This document shows, one piece after another, positions 20,192-31,603 of a DNA stretch of 64,000 nt (within the stretch, counting starts at the first letter, position 1; each line of letters opens with the position of its first letter). Source of the DNA: Nemertoderma westbladi (Eukaryota; Xenacoelomorpha; Nemertodermatida; Nemertodermatidae); assembly GCA_032718475.1 (NCBI GenBank), contig JAUCBJ010007821.1, positions 1 through 64,000 on the forward strand. Direction: 5' to 3'. The position numbers and the translations under genes are program-made. The notes under the pieces are model-generated. The model made no database searches. It had not been told where the DNA came from and saw only the letters and a list, made by a program, of their open reading frames with translations.

Positions 20192-21263
20192 GTTCCATTC
20201 TATAGTTGAAGAAAGAGGAGTTGGCGGAGGCGCCCACAGGGACACGGCAAATGGGACGAGGCCGAGGGAGGAGCACCAGTCGGGAGATAGTCGGTGCCCA
20301 GGGAACGTCGTCGCCGGTTCCGGGAAGTGACGCCTCAAGGACGCCGTCAACAGAGTCTACAGGGGGTAGACTGGTGTATCTGGGGAGGGGACAAACGAGA
20401 GGAGCGAGCCCGAGAGACCCAGGAGCTAGCCGATGAGACTATATTATCACGGAGCGACAAACTCTAGACATATACATCATCGTCGCTCTGATGTATATCG
20501 TAGGTTTTGATCAATCATTCGACTGGACTCATATACACTAGTCGTATCCATATTTTAGAATTTTATTTTCGAAGGCCGAAAAATATTGAAAGGAAATACT
20601 TTTATTTTGTAGTCCGTTGGAAATAGTGATTTTGAGCCTATACTATATTTGATTTTGTGTATATGACTTTATTTGCTCTAAAGTTTATTGAAAGAGGCAA
20701 AGGAAGTGATTGGGGAGACAAACCCGCGGGTTTGGCTTACTCCTTTCACTTACCTGAGCAATCATCAAACCAAGATGATTTGCGTTTTTTATAAGAAATT
20801 AAGTAAAGTCCGAAAATGAAAGAAATTATTACGTATTTTATATTTAATTTGATTATCGGCCTTTAATGCAATTTAGTTAAAAATTTAGCCTCAAATACGT
20901 TTATATTTAGTTTATCTTGTTAATGTTGATCGTTAATTTGAGATGGGAAATGGGGGACATTGTCCTAGCCATGTTCCATTTCAATATGTAGACCGTTAAT
21001 TTGTAAATAAATAAAGGAAGTAATATTTTGTAAATTTAATTTTGTATGTAGTAATCATTATGTAGTAAGAACGAGAAACAATATTTTGTAAATTTAATTT
21101 GTATGTAATTCATTATGCAATATCTATAGCAATATTTGTAAATAGTAGGAATTATAGTATCAAGTATTTAGATTGGTTGGAAGAAATTTATTTTGTTTTG
21201 TATACATCACCTTATACTCTTCTACAATTGGAGGGAAACATTGTATGATTTCCCTTGGAGCGG
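20192..21263 (+). other. BEL-A 3' noncoding region
   Basis: Between the duplication and the 3' LTR. It contains the third TCGTCGCTC hairpin (20470-20498) and a 16-bp perfect palindrome CAAACC-CGCG-GGTTTG at 20719-20734. The final 300 bp are AT-rich. The polypurine tract is unclear; ggagggaaac (~21231) and ggagcgg just before the LTR are the best candidates. A 76-codon open frame at 20206-20436 has no ATG and follows a TAG, so I do not call it. Confidence 0.6.
20470..20498 (+). other. Hairpin with loop TCGTCGCTC, copy 3 (compensated stem)
   Basis: Ten-bp stem ATATACATCA/TGATGTATAT with the same loop as copies 1 and 2. Compared with them, one T-A stem pair is replaced by C-G on both sides. Confidence 0.75.
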
Positions 21264-23445
21264 TGTTACGGTATATGGCGCTGTATCCACATTATTAGTC
21301 ATTATGCAGTATGCAGTATTAGTCCGTTATGCAGTATGCAATATTAGTCCGTTATACTGTACGTAATATTAGTCCGTTGTGCAGCATGATATTTTAGATA
21401 AGGCATAATAGCGCAGTGGTATTTAGGTAGGGAAATCAAAACGCCCATATATTTGAAACCATCCATTTTGTATAGTATGTAGCCCTACCTACGTAATTTT
21501 GTATTAGGATATATGTAGATAGTTCCAGGGTAGCGAGTTTATTCGGACCCTGGATTTTGTGCTTGCTGATATTAGTTTGATAGGGCTAGCATATAGGGAC
21601 GCCGTCCTGGCCATTCAGCAGCCAGAGACGTGAACCATTACCATATATGGTAATAATTTGAGCAATAGGGCTACAATCCGGCCTCCTTATTGGATTAACT
21701 GCTTCCAGGTTGGTCTAATGCTAGCATGGACTGGAGAGCCAATAGGAGAGCGATTGAGTCACCCTATTGCATCATCCCATATGGATCACCTATAAATTGG
21801 CGGTGTGCCGGTAGAGCCTTACTGTTCAACCTGTTATCGATCGATTCAACCTTCACTGCTGTTGTACTTGCTGAGCTGTCTCTATTCAATTTTGACGGAT
21901 TTTAGAGTATTTTTGCAATTTGATTAATTTCTTGAAATGATTTGCTAGTGCGATTACTCTTGCTTGTGTTTCTCAATTAATTCCTTCGATTACTGCTAAT
22001 TACAACTGAACTATGATTTCTACCTTTTGATTAATGGTTCTATGTGATTCTTTTCTGCGCAATAATCCTAAGGGATTTCTGAGACTGTCAGACTTTGTGA
22101 TTTGCATGCGCCGCTACGGTAGCTATTAGCATAATGGAGGGCTAAGGCGCCAGTGGGCGGTGGGCACATCGGGGGGTTGAGCGACTAAGGGAGAGCGGAG
22201 GATTCAAAAGCGGGCAACGCTGGCGGGGGTCAACGTTGCGGTCGGGCAGTTTGGACTGTGGGTTGGAGACCGCTCGCCGGTACAGTAATTAGGGGGCTGA
22301 TGATCCAAGGTTTTGTCTCTATTTAGTATTAGGGGGCAGGAATTGGGTTAGTTAGGAAGCCTAGATGTACCCGGGAGGGGCCTGCATACCTTACAGTAAG
22401 TAAGTAAGTAAGTAAGTAAGTTGCGAAGTAAGTAGATTGCGAATTAGTCAATTGCGAATTATTATGTTGCGAATTATATAATTGCAGATTGTATAATTGC
22501 AAGTCGTGCTATTGTGATCTGTGATTGCTGACGCTGATTGGTGTGTTACTGAAGTGTGCCTATGATTACGAATGCTTAGGTAGGCGCCCCCTTTCCTTTT
22601 GATTGATTTCTATCTCTTAGTTTACTGTAAATAATTACTGATTAGGTCAAAGTAATACAGTATTTTAGGCTGTTACATATTTGTGACTGTAATTAATTAG
22701 TAAAATTAAGAATTAGTACGCAGCATAGCGGAGAGTAGCTAAGGTAATAATTAGAGTACCGTAAACTATTCACGTTGAGCGGTTATTTGAATTAGCGGGC
22801 AATAAACTAGATCGCAATAGTTAGTACGCAAGACACTAGTAAGTTGCTGGCCTAAAGCCAGCTGCAGGCAAGTTTAGACCCAGAGCGGTAACACCTACGA
22901 AAGACATTGTACTGTACCAATTTTGATTTATTTTAAATATTCTCGCATTCACACATTTCGTTAGGGAACCCTCCGTATTCGCGATTAGAAAAGACGTAGG
23001 CATTAGCGTACTTCAACAGTAGTAAAATTAGGCGTAAGAATATACTCTGAGTGCAAAGCCCCTCGCACTCGTCTTAAGTAAGCTTAGGGAGCCGACTCGG
23101 GTTTATTGTTTTGGTTATTCCCGCGTGGCTCATAGATTCGAACAGTTAGCTCTCTATCGAGCGATCGGTAGAGAAAGGAACAAGCGATTTTGCAGGAGCT
23201 GTGTAAATTTAGTAAAATATATTAGCGGACGGCAGATTAGCGCCATCCAACGGTAAGTAGCGGTTTTGTATTTAGCAACCCTTACAATTTAGTAATAGCA
23301 CGCTCCTGATCCCCTTTACTTAACAGTAGAGCAGTCTTTGTGTCTTATTGGTTAGGCGAGAGCTCATTAGGTTGGCAGAGAGGTATACGGGTATTTGTCT
23401 GTTCAACAGTTCTGCTGTTAGTATAGGTGTCGCGGTTGTTTAACA
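21264..23445 (+). repeat. 3' LTR of BEL-A (2182 bp)
   Basis: Starts TGTTACGG and ends TTTAACA, followed by TSD ACTTG at 23446-23450. It has a TATAAA at 21791, an AATAAA at 22801-22806 as candidate polyadenylation signal, and the empty foldback target at 22390-22397. Beyond the first ~200 bp only a handful of substitutions separate it from the 5' LTR. Confidence 0.93.
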
Positions 23446-25897
23446 ACTTGGGAGATCCTTCCAAGCACTCGATGAGGTATCTAAGTTTTTCTCCATTAGA
23501 TAGTACAGAGTTCTGTATGTTATCTTTGTAATATTCATTAAAAGGTAACCATTTCATCTCATCTCCATTGAACTTGACGATCTCTCCCACCTTTACCGCT
23601 TGCCGGGCTTCGGTTCTAGCCATTTGACGCGTAAAACTTTCTTGGGCCATCGTGTTATTTAATATCGAGTTATCGGTATATAAATTTCTCGGATTATGAT
23701 CAGGTCTATAGGGAATGTCATTATCAACAGGTCTATAATTACCCTTAATAGGGTTCACTATAGGAGTTTCTACTTCGCTAGCAGTATATATGCGTGTAGG
23801 CTCCACACCTTGCGCATGCGATACTTCAGACCTAACAGGTTGACACATTGTTACAGAGGGTGGTGGTATACCCTTTTGGGTATTTACTAATTTATCGCGT
23901 TCGAGCGCGATACTTTGCTGCACTTCTTGCAACTCTAGCCTACTTTCCCTTACTGTGCCCTTGAATTGCTGGACAGTCTCCTGCATCTGCCCGAGCAGGA
24001 TATCCATCCCCCGCCGTCTCTCGTCCACCCATTCGACCGCCGAAGCGGGAGTCGCCAACGTTGTAGCGAGCGGACGAGGGACAACGGGCGACAAATCAGG
24101 AATATTTCGCTCGGGGTCCAGGACCTGAACTGTCTCCTGGGCAGTTCTACGGGGCACAGGTAGCTTAGTGCTATGCAGAGGGAATTTAGAGGTAGTTTCA
24201 GGGAGCACAGGTGTGTCTATCACCGAAGGGGTGATTTCAAGAACAGGCCTAATTATTTCAGGCTCATCTACTATAGTAGGGAGTCTTTCTATTTTAATTA
24301 TTTGGTCTGTGGGCTCTGTACTACCTAAGTTGGTGTTATTTAGTTGCCTTCTAACAGCTGGAGGCAAATCAGGCAATTTCTGACGGTGGAATGTTCTTTT
24401 ACGTCTACTTAGACGAGATCTATTTCCCTTGCCTTCAGTATCGGTGGTATCGCCTTCCTCAGATGATGTATATCCCTGTCTTTTGGGAGTAGATCGATTC
24501 ATCATCTGCATATTACTAGCTGTTAACTGTTTATTTATGCAGTCTTGATTCTCCTGAATGTTTTCCAATTCTAATTGGGTGGTTTCTTCAGTCGCTCTCC
24601 GTTCGGCTTCTGCCACTGCCTCCGCTACTGCTACTGCCGCTTTTGCCTCTGCCGCTGCCACTGCCGCTGCCGCTTTTGTTTCTGCTTCTGCAGCTGCCAC
24701 TGCTGCTGCTACTGCCGCTGCTTTTCTGTCTTCTATACGTTTTTTCTTTACTTGTTCTTCCTGGACTCGTGTGATGCGCAGTTGTTCATCAAATTTAGCC
24801 TGATTCGCAGCCCTCATTTCCACATCGATGGCATCCAACACAAGCTTGGTTCCTTCACTATTAGGGCTAAGTCCCTCTAACCTTCTCCTCAACTCGTCAT
24901 CACCTAAAAAACGTTGATAGTCTGACAGATAGATGTCAATGGCATCCCTCTTATGCAGTTTCTCTGCCGTCGCTTCACTTTCCACTTGGGAAAAAGTAGC
25001 GTCTGTTGATTCTCCATGGGTTGAGCGCTCCTCTAGCTGAGCTTTCCACTGAGCTGTTCCTTGAACCTGGAGACTCACCCGTTGAAACCAAGTCTTTACG
25101 GCAACTTGTAACGACGTGTCTTGCCTTCGTTTAGAAGCCTCCTCAAAGGCCGATAATATTAGCCTGATTCGTAGAACTCTTTCTCTAACTTGATAAAGCA
25201 GCAATCCCTGCTCTTGAGGTCCTTGAGGTTGTTGAAACAGTTGTTCTTTTAATCGCTCTATAGAGCTGAAGAATCCCTGTGCGTATCCGGCTGCGGACCT
25301 CTTCCACACAGCTGGATCTATGGTTTCCTTGGCTACTCCCATCCGGTGTATGTCTTCCCAGGCAGCTTCGGATAAATCAAACGGGAGTCCAGGTCCGGGA
25401 AAGTTCCATTGCGACTCGACCATGGACTTCAGTTCTTCCCTTGTGTATCCAGCATAACTATCTCTAGTTGAACGCTGGCTTCTTGCCCAATCGATCTGGT
25501 GTTCTTCCACAGCGATCAATAACCTAGTGAGTACGGCTGCAGGAAGGATGAGAAGGGGATCTGAATAAGCCTCATCCGTCATCCTTGTTCCGCGTTCGGG
25601 TGTCAGCTCTACAGTATCTTCACTACTGGAGCTGTTGGGCCGCTGAGAAATAAGTTCTTGGCTCGCGGGTTGTTGCTGTTCCGCTGCTTCTTGGTCCCGC
25701 TTGACCTGAGCTCGAGTGCCTATGACAGACCTACGATGTTGGACCAGCCTAGGTTCTTTTATTACTACTGGAGGGATGACCTTCCTCACAGTGGGAGGTG
25801 AACTGAACTTACGACCAGACGGTTCTACGTCTCTATCTGAGTCGCATATAGTTACATCTAATAAACTGTCTGACAGGTTCTGCTTAATATCAGACAT
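23446..25897 (-). pseudogene. BEL-B gag, N-terminal part (interrupted)
   Basis: Minus-strand frame with ATG at 25897-25895, about 817 codons up to the BEL-A insertion. The N-terminus is acidic, followed by a helical region and an Ala/Glu/Lys-rich coiled coil (AAAVAAAVAAAEAETKAAAA-like, at about 24590-24720). A Pro-rich linker and the start of the gag core (near WLPFNEYYKDNI) follow. Codons after the TSD on this strand are LTR sequence, not gag. The frame joins 1060-781 exactly across the duplicated ACTTG. Before BEL-A arrived this was a long gag with the same plan as BEL-A: coiled-coil extension, gag core, knuckles. Now disrupted. Confidence 0.85.
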
Positions 25898-26029
25898 GAC
25901 TATGTATACCGTTGAATGTCTACTGCTGTATTACAGTCTGAGCAAGTCTAGTAACTCAGTATTAACTGCTAGCCTAGTAATTAATTACCGGTACTGCTAC
26001 TCAGTGTAGCGTGATATATAATATATTAG

Positions 26030-26280
26030 AACACCGGTATGCTTATGGTATATATAACTATATAAGTATTATTACAGACTAGGTTTATCACAGAATACCG
26101 GTATAATTTTAGCACAAATATATATAAATATATAATAGGCCTATCGGGAATACCGGTATACAGCTTACAGTTTGTAGTATATATAATTCTAGACTAGAAT
26201 TAATTACAAGTACCGGTATAATTTCAGCCTAAATTTATAGAAATAAAGATAATAGGCCTATCGTAAATACCGGTATATCA
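26030..26280. repeat. Degenerate ~117-bp direct repeat with TACCGGTA palindromes
   Basis: Two imperfect copies of a block with taccggtataattt, an AT-rich middle and ataggcctatcg lie about 117 bp apart. The palindrome TACCGGTA recurs five times and AGGCCT palindromes twice. Confidence 0.5.
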
Positions 26281-27229
26281 ATTATTTTAAATAATTGAAT
26301 TTCTGAATTTTAGGGTTACTTTGTTACTTTACTTACTTTATTACCGTTATTTGAGCAGTAGTCCAACTGATATTGAGACCTAATGGTTGTATGGTAGGCC
26401 TACTATTTATAAATCGTTAGATTTGATTTATAATATATATATACCCGTTTTAATGGGTTTTGTCAATGTTTGAAATAAATGTTATTATTTCTGGGGTAAT
26501 CACTACACAAAGCGGTACGCTTTCAGTGAAGTGTTACGTACAGGACACTAAAACAAATGATTCTAATTTACCTAAGTTACTTAATACTACAAATTACGTA
26601 CGATTCGGGTTGAGATTACAATCTCTAAATAAACACAAAAATTTACAAAAACACAAAATACGAATTTTTAGGGTAATTTTACAAGAAGTCTACAAACCAG
26701 CCTAACAAAGGGTTAGAAAACTGGTTATTACAACGGACAGGGTACTGCGGTTATTTGAAAATAATACGTAGTAGTAAATACACTGCGTTGTCCAGATAGG
26801 AAAATACCACCGCCTGACGACCTATAGCCGTATCGCTATAGGTTCTACGTTATGTATCACGGAGTGTTCCTACCTAGAAGTTAATAGAGCTAATCGAACG
26901 TGCCTATTAACCACTTTACAACACAAATATAATGCCTACACTAATTACTTTCGGAAAGCACTGTACACTAAACCCTAAATTAGGTACGAGTACTTGTACA
27001 ACAGATAATCAGTAGTTAAATATACTTGAACAGCTAAAAGAACCACGGCATCTGCTGGAGTGACCGATGCACAAAATCACCAGTCTTTACCTACGCCAAG
27101 CAGCCCGTGTAGTACCGGGGTTAATTTAACTATAGCGGTATGTATAACAAACACAATTACTGTAGGAACAAACTTGGGGAATGAATGTTGCGAATAATCG
27201 CATAAACTCTGAATAATAAATATTACGCT

Positions 27230-27805
27230 ACGCGTACAAACTACTCAAACAAAATGCAGACCGAACACTGACAGACTACTATCAAGCCTAAACAAACTAC
27301 GGTATATGCAGACTCCGAAATAATTAGGTAGTATGCGTTCTAACCCAGTAGTACGACTTATTCTTTAATTGGGGGTTTACCTTACAGCGTTCGCTGCCCC
27401 TACTTCCTAACCGTTCTTTATCGGACAAGTGATCTACACACGCTGCAATCCGCTCAGACCTAATAACAGCCAGACAACTATCCAGCCTACAAATTATCTA
27501 AATAAAATTATACGCTACCCGTACAGACTTACACAAACAAAGTACAGACTAAACGATGGCAGACTACTCTCAAGCCTAAATAAACTACAGGACATGCAGA
27601 CTCCGAAATGATTAGGGAGTATGCGTTCTAACCCAGTAGTACGACTTATTCTTTAGTTGGGGGTTTACCTTACAGCATTCGCTGCCCCTACTTCCTAACC
27701 GTACTTAATCGGACAGGTGATCTACACACACTGCAATCCGTTCAGACTTAACAGCAATCAGACAACAGCTCAGCCTACAAATTGTCTGTACAATCTGATC
27801 AGGCT
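27230..27805. repeat. 288-bp tandem repeat, two copies
   Basis: The marker gtatgcgttctaacccagta occurs at 27331 and 27619, and the flanking text is collinear (tacgacttattcttta, gggggtttaccttacag, tacttcctaaccgt). The copies differ by several substitutions, so this is an older duplication than those in BEL-A. Confidence 0.75.
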
Positions 27806-29402
27806 TACACGCCTTCTGTTCAATACTGGCCTACAAACAAATAAAACTTGACAGAAATAAGTAAAAATCTCAATAAAAAACCAGGGCTGCAGTCCCTGAT
27901 TAATTATTAAGGCCTACCGGTATATAACTATCAAAATCGAATAATACTAATGTACTTATACGGGAAGTACCGGTTAGGACAGTTAGGCCTACGGACCTAC
28001 AGAAGTACCGGTTCTGGCAGTTGGACCTACGGACCTACGGCAGTACCGGTTCTGGCAGTTGGGCCTACTGACCTACAGATGTACCTTTCAGGTTTACCGG
28101 TTGACCGGTACTTTCAACTTTATTGCTTACTGCAATAAAGAAGCTATATCCTTTAATGTTCGCGCTTTCAGACCTTTGGCAGTTTAATCCGCCAAATTAA
28201 GATGTCTTCTAGATATTAAATCGCTTTTTAGCCTATGACAAGTATTTGATTCACTACACTAGTCGAAACCAATCTGTGCGCGATCATTCACCCGCTGGAT
28301 ATTCCCGGGAGATTGGGTTCGACGGTTTAATTTTATTGCTATGTAAGCCTAATGTATTATTCGACTGACAGTATTATATAATCTCTGACAATATTATTCA
28401 CCTTCGGGAATATTAACAGTTCCTTTAGGACGTGGCGCTTTATCTATATAAACAGAGTTATGACTTAAACTACTCACAACGATATGGCTTAATTATAATT
28501 CACATATATGGCGCATTCTTTAGGAAATGCTTCTTTAACAGACTCACTCATACACAATGCTGCACAATACTGCACACTAATCTGCCAATCTTCACTGATT
28601 TTAGTCACATATAAAAGGAACACAGACTGACTCATGTAGGGTCTATCAAATAACATTAGATTCACTTCAAACCACTTTAACATAAGTCACAATCGTTATT
28701 GGTAACCTTTCTCTCTTACCTTCGGTATATCAAGAATATTGGGTTTCGGGGTTATTTCTCGTTATTCCAATATAATAATTCATCAACAAATATAATGAAT
28801 AACCGACAACAAATAGCAGTATACAGTATCGATTGAGCAGGTAATTTTAGCAGTTTCAGCAGTTATACGTCAGTTATTAAAAGCCGTGTGTGCCGTGTGT
28901 CAGCAGTGATTACGAAATTGCAGTTAAAGGATATATGTCCTTATAATTAAACCTACTAGTGTTGAGCTAAAAAGCAGAAAGCACAAAACACTACAAAGCC
29001 GTTCTTTCGTGGCTTTGAAAAACTCGTGACTACTACTCTATACGAGGATACCAACTACCCTTATTCCACGAAGCTCCCGTTCAACACAGAGAAAGAGCAG
29101 TGAGATAGGAAAATTTCAGTTCAGTAGCTCTGTGATAGGTCAAAATCAAGGCTAACTCAAATTCTATTGGGAGATACAAAAACAAGGCTATGACGCAACC
29201 TCCCTAGGCTGGTTGGCCGATTAAACAGAGCCCAGATACCTGCGTACAGCAAATCAGCCAGTAAGCTGGTAGCTTGCACTATTTTTAGCTATAGATCCCT
29301 TTAGAGTATTCTAGCGACCGGGGGGGAACTGGCCAACAAGGCAAACGAATCAGTTATCCCACAAAAGCTTTTACAATATTTGAATTCCCCTCCATGCCCC
29401 AA

Positions 29403-29423
29403 CCCCCCCCCCCCCCCCCCCCC
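29403..29423. repeat. Poly-C tract (21 C)
   Basis: Homopolymer run. Similar C runs occur near 30470, 30990, 55829 and 57246. The one at 30990-31005 is the complement of an LTR polypurine tract. Confidence 0.9.
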
Positions 29424-29459
29424 TCCAATATGTAGGCCTAGGTCTAATAATCAACAACA

Positions 29460-29755
29460 AAAACGTGTTTTCATAATATAATTAATTTTGCCAGTTCAAC
29501 CAAAAACGTGTTTTCATAATATAATTAATTTTGCAAGTTTATCCAAAAACGTGTTTTCATAATATAATTAATTTTGCAAGTTCATCCAAAAATGTGTTTT
29601 CATAATATAATTAATTTTGCAAGTTCATCCAAAAACGTGTTTTCATAATATAATTAATTTTGCCAGTTCAACCAAAAACGTGTTTTCATAATATAATTAA
29701 TTTTACAACATCACCAAAAACGTGTTTTCATAATATAATTAATTTTGGCCGAATT
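29460..29755. repeat. 43-bp minisatellite, about 7 copies
   Basis: Unit contains acgtgttttcataatataat followed by taattttgcaagttcatcc, spaced 43 bp (29463, 29506 and on). Contains AATTAATT palindromes. It directly adjoins, and apparently truncates, the 3' end of the LTR-D remnant. Confidence 0.88.
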
Positions 29756-30147
29756 CAGCCACCGTAGTTAAGGTCTCACAACTGTATAGAAACCAACTGA
29801 ATCACAATCAATAAGTGCAACGGTTATATTATTAACACATATTAATCTCCTCTATTCTACTGAGTGGCCTGTCCAATAGATGCGCTCTAATCACTTCCAA
29901 TGCGTTTTCCCCACCCATCATTGGCTTAACCTGATTAATTGTCACCTCGCCACTCCCTGTTGCCACTATCCCCACGTGCTAGCCTTGCTAGCCCCTTTGT
30001 CCCTCTGAGATGGTTTGACCTCTCAACTTTCCATGTGGCTGGCGAAGTGTATCGCCTTAGTTGGTTATGAGGTGACATTATTATTGGTAATGTCACCTTC
30101 CCAACTATAATTGGTAAAATGCCACTAGTCCCATTTTCGGTGGGTAA
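29756..30147 (-). mobile_element. LTR-D remnant, inner part of LTR
   Basis: Minus-strand sequence homologous to 56029-56400 of the solo LTR. Shared blocks include ttacccaccgaaaatggga, gtgacattaccaataataat, aaagttgagaggtcaaacca and attagagcgcatctattgga. It is cut off by the 43-bp minisatellite on one side and by an 0.8 kb insertion on the other. Confidence 0.85.
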
Positions 30148-30970
30148 TCTGAGCGCACGGAGGCGCATCATCCGGACAAGCCGGCATTTATTTATGTTCA
30201 TTTAAAAGGGAAGTACAAAAGAAAATCAAATAGCAGAAGTATATAAAATAGCAATGTTAGTAAAATAATTGATATGACATTTGAGGATAATTAAAACAGA
30301 CTTTTACATCTGCATTTGAACACAAATATAAAAGAAAAATTTATTACAAGAACCATCTCAAAGAAAGAGAAACACAATTACAACATATTCAATACAAATT
30401 AAAAATATTGTGTCGTCCTTAATATTAATCCTTCAAAACCTGGAGGTCTCTCCAAGACGTAAAGCATCCCCCCCCCCCCCCTCCTTAAAGTTAAACCCAG
30501 TTTTTATCGTAATAATCAAGGATACACTGCCTTTTCAATGATATACTTGTTTTAACATCATTTAGGATGGAGTTTATGAGGATCTTGTTGAACTGATCAC
30601 GGTAGGTAAATTCTGGATACTGTTGACTTTTTAGAACTGCTTTAATATCATATCGGTGGCAACAGAGATATGGTAAACTAGGTGTAGTATATTTAAAAGA
30701 TCCCACTGCATAATCATCATAGATATTATCTTTAATTTGGCTAGTCATGTGCCGAGTTAGCACATGACTAAACAGATAAGTTACTTTTCTGTTATTGCAG
30801 TTGAAAGCTGCATAAATTGTACGGCAGTATGCATGGTGTACTAAGTTGCCTAGTCCTTGAGAACCAAATAGTAATAATAATGTATTATCAGATACATAAT
30901 TCCCTACGTGTAAAACACAGCGCATTGCTTTCCTCCAATATTTATCGAGTATATTGGTGCGGTAGTGCAA
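30148..30970 (-). other. Unclassified 0.8 kb insertion in LTR-D
   Basis: This block interrupts the LTR homology: the solo LTR at ~56028 is continuous here. On the minus strand it has an open frame from 30970 to 30491 (~159 codons) without an ATG at its start. The translation is Cys-, His- and Tyr-rich and I recognise no family. A poly-C run lies near 30470. No clear target duplication. It could be a fragment of another element. Confidence 0.4.
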
Positions 30971-30980
30971 GGAATTGAAT

Positions 30981-31280
30981 CCGCTTACACCCCCCCCCCC
31001 CCCCCATGCTATCTTCCCGGTGAGAAGATAGCATCAACCTTAAGTGCGCTTCAATTCCGCTGGAATCCAATCTAATATTGGATGTGGGGTGGAATTTTCT
31101 TCTCGGGGTCGGCTTTCCAGGCTGACCCCCATGGGTCTGTTATCACTACCCATCCTTGGTACATCTGCGAGCTAAGCTGTACCAAGGCATCTGGCGTCTC
31201 TGTTTTAGATGATCGCCCTCACTCCTCATACAATTTTACCTCTCGGACTTTGTTCTCCCTTCCTCTCTCACTAGTCCCTG
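30981..31280 (-). mobile_element. LTR-D: LTR start, polypurine tract and 3' noncoding remnant
   Basis: Read on the minus strand: an internal 3' noncoding stretch (31280-31035), a hairpin (31034-31006), a 16-base G run as polypurine tract (31005-30990), and then the LTR start TGTAAGCGG (30989-30981). The noncoding stretch is homologous to 50030-50157 of LTR-C (shared gggtggaatt, ccggctttccaggc). No coding part of this element remains; it ends near the 38-bp minisatellite. Confidence 0.82.
31006..31034 (-). other. PPT-adjacent hairpin of LTR-D
   Basis: Perfect 11-bp stem ATGCTATCTTC/GAAGATAGCAT with a seven-base loop TCACCGG on the minus strand, next to the polypurine tract. The equivalent in LTR-C (50158-50186) has loop TTACCGG. 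Confidence 0.85.
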
Positions 31281-31289
31281 TGCCTAACT

Positions 31290-31413
31290 TATTACAAGTT
31301 TGTGATTGGTCGATCCCGTGCCTAACTTGTTACATGTTTGTAATTAGTCCATCCCGTGCCTAATTTGTTTCAAGTTTGTAATTGGTCGTTCCCGTTCCTA
31401 ACTTGTTACAAGT
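31290..31413. repeat. 38-bp minisatellite, left part
   Basis: About three copies of the unit around gtaattggtcgatcccgtgc and ctaacttgttacaagttt. It continues at 36337 after the inserted LINE. Confidence 0.85.
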
Positions 31414-31603
31414 CATTGTCATTGTCATTGACCTATGCCGTACCGGTACAGCATACTGCAGTACTGTTGTACTTGTAATGCTGTAATGTAAATAAATTAG
31501 ACTTCTCTGATTACTGATTATATTGATTTTAATTATAAATTATTTGTTGTTGGACTGCTGGGTCTATCTGAGTTACACGACTGCAATTCCGGTCACTGAT
31601 ATT

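Larger units (their letters stand above)
1061..23445 (+). mobile_element. BEL-A: giant BEL/Pao LTR retrotransposon (22.4 kb)
   Basis: The element is bounded by long direct repeats that begin TGTTA and end TAACA, and by the 5-bp duplication ACTTG. In order it holds: a 5' LTR with a foldback insertion, a 1.2 kb leader, a 2803-aa gag-pol ORF, about 0.8 kb noncoding DNA, two short ORFs, a tandem second copy of RNase H-integrase plus the short ORFs, a 3' noncoding part, and the 3' LTR. Subtracting the 1391 bases added by the foldback and the 4.3 kb duplication leaves about 16.7 kb, still long for the family. The intact gag-pol frame and nearly identical LTR bodies indicate a young insertion. Confidence 0.93.
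25898..29330. other. AT-rich noncoding region, probably BEL-B leader and 5' LTR
   Basis: No gene supported. By position it should contain the leader and 5' LTR of BEL-B (minus strand), but I cannot find a second LTR copy to define the ends. It holds ACCGGTAT-containing repeats (26035-26280), a two-copy 288-bp tandem repeat (about 27230-27805), and short accggttctggcagtt repeats near 27965-28065. Open frames at 26460-26705 and 28432-28683 show no coding character. Confidence 0.5.

Noticed and set aside
20206-20436. 76-codon ORF after the BEL-A duplication
   Set aside because: No ATG, preceded directly by a stop, low-complexity composition; no support.
26460-26705. 81-codon ORF in AT-rich DNA
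   Set aside because: No similarity, no context, typical of chance frames in noncoding DNA.
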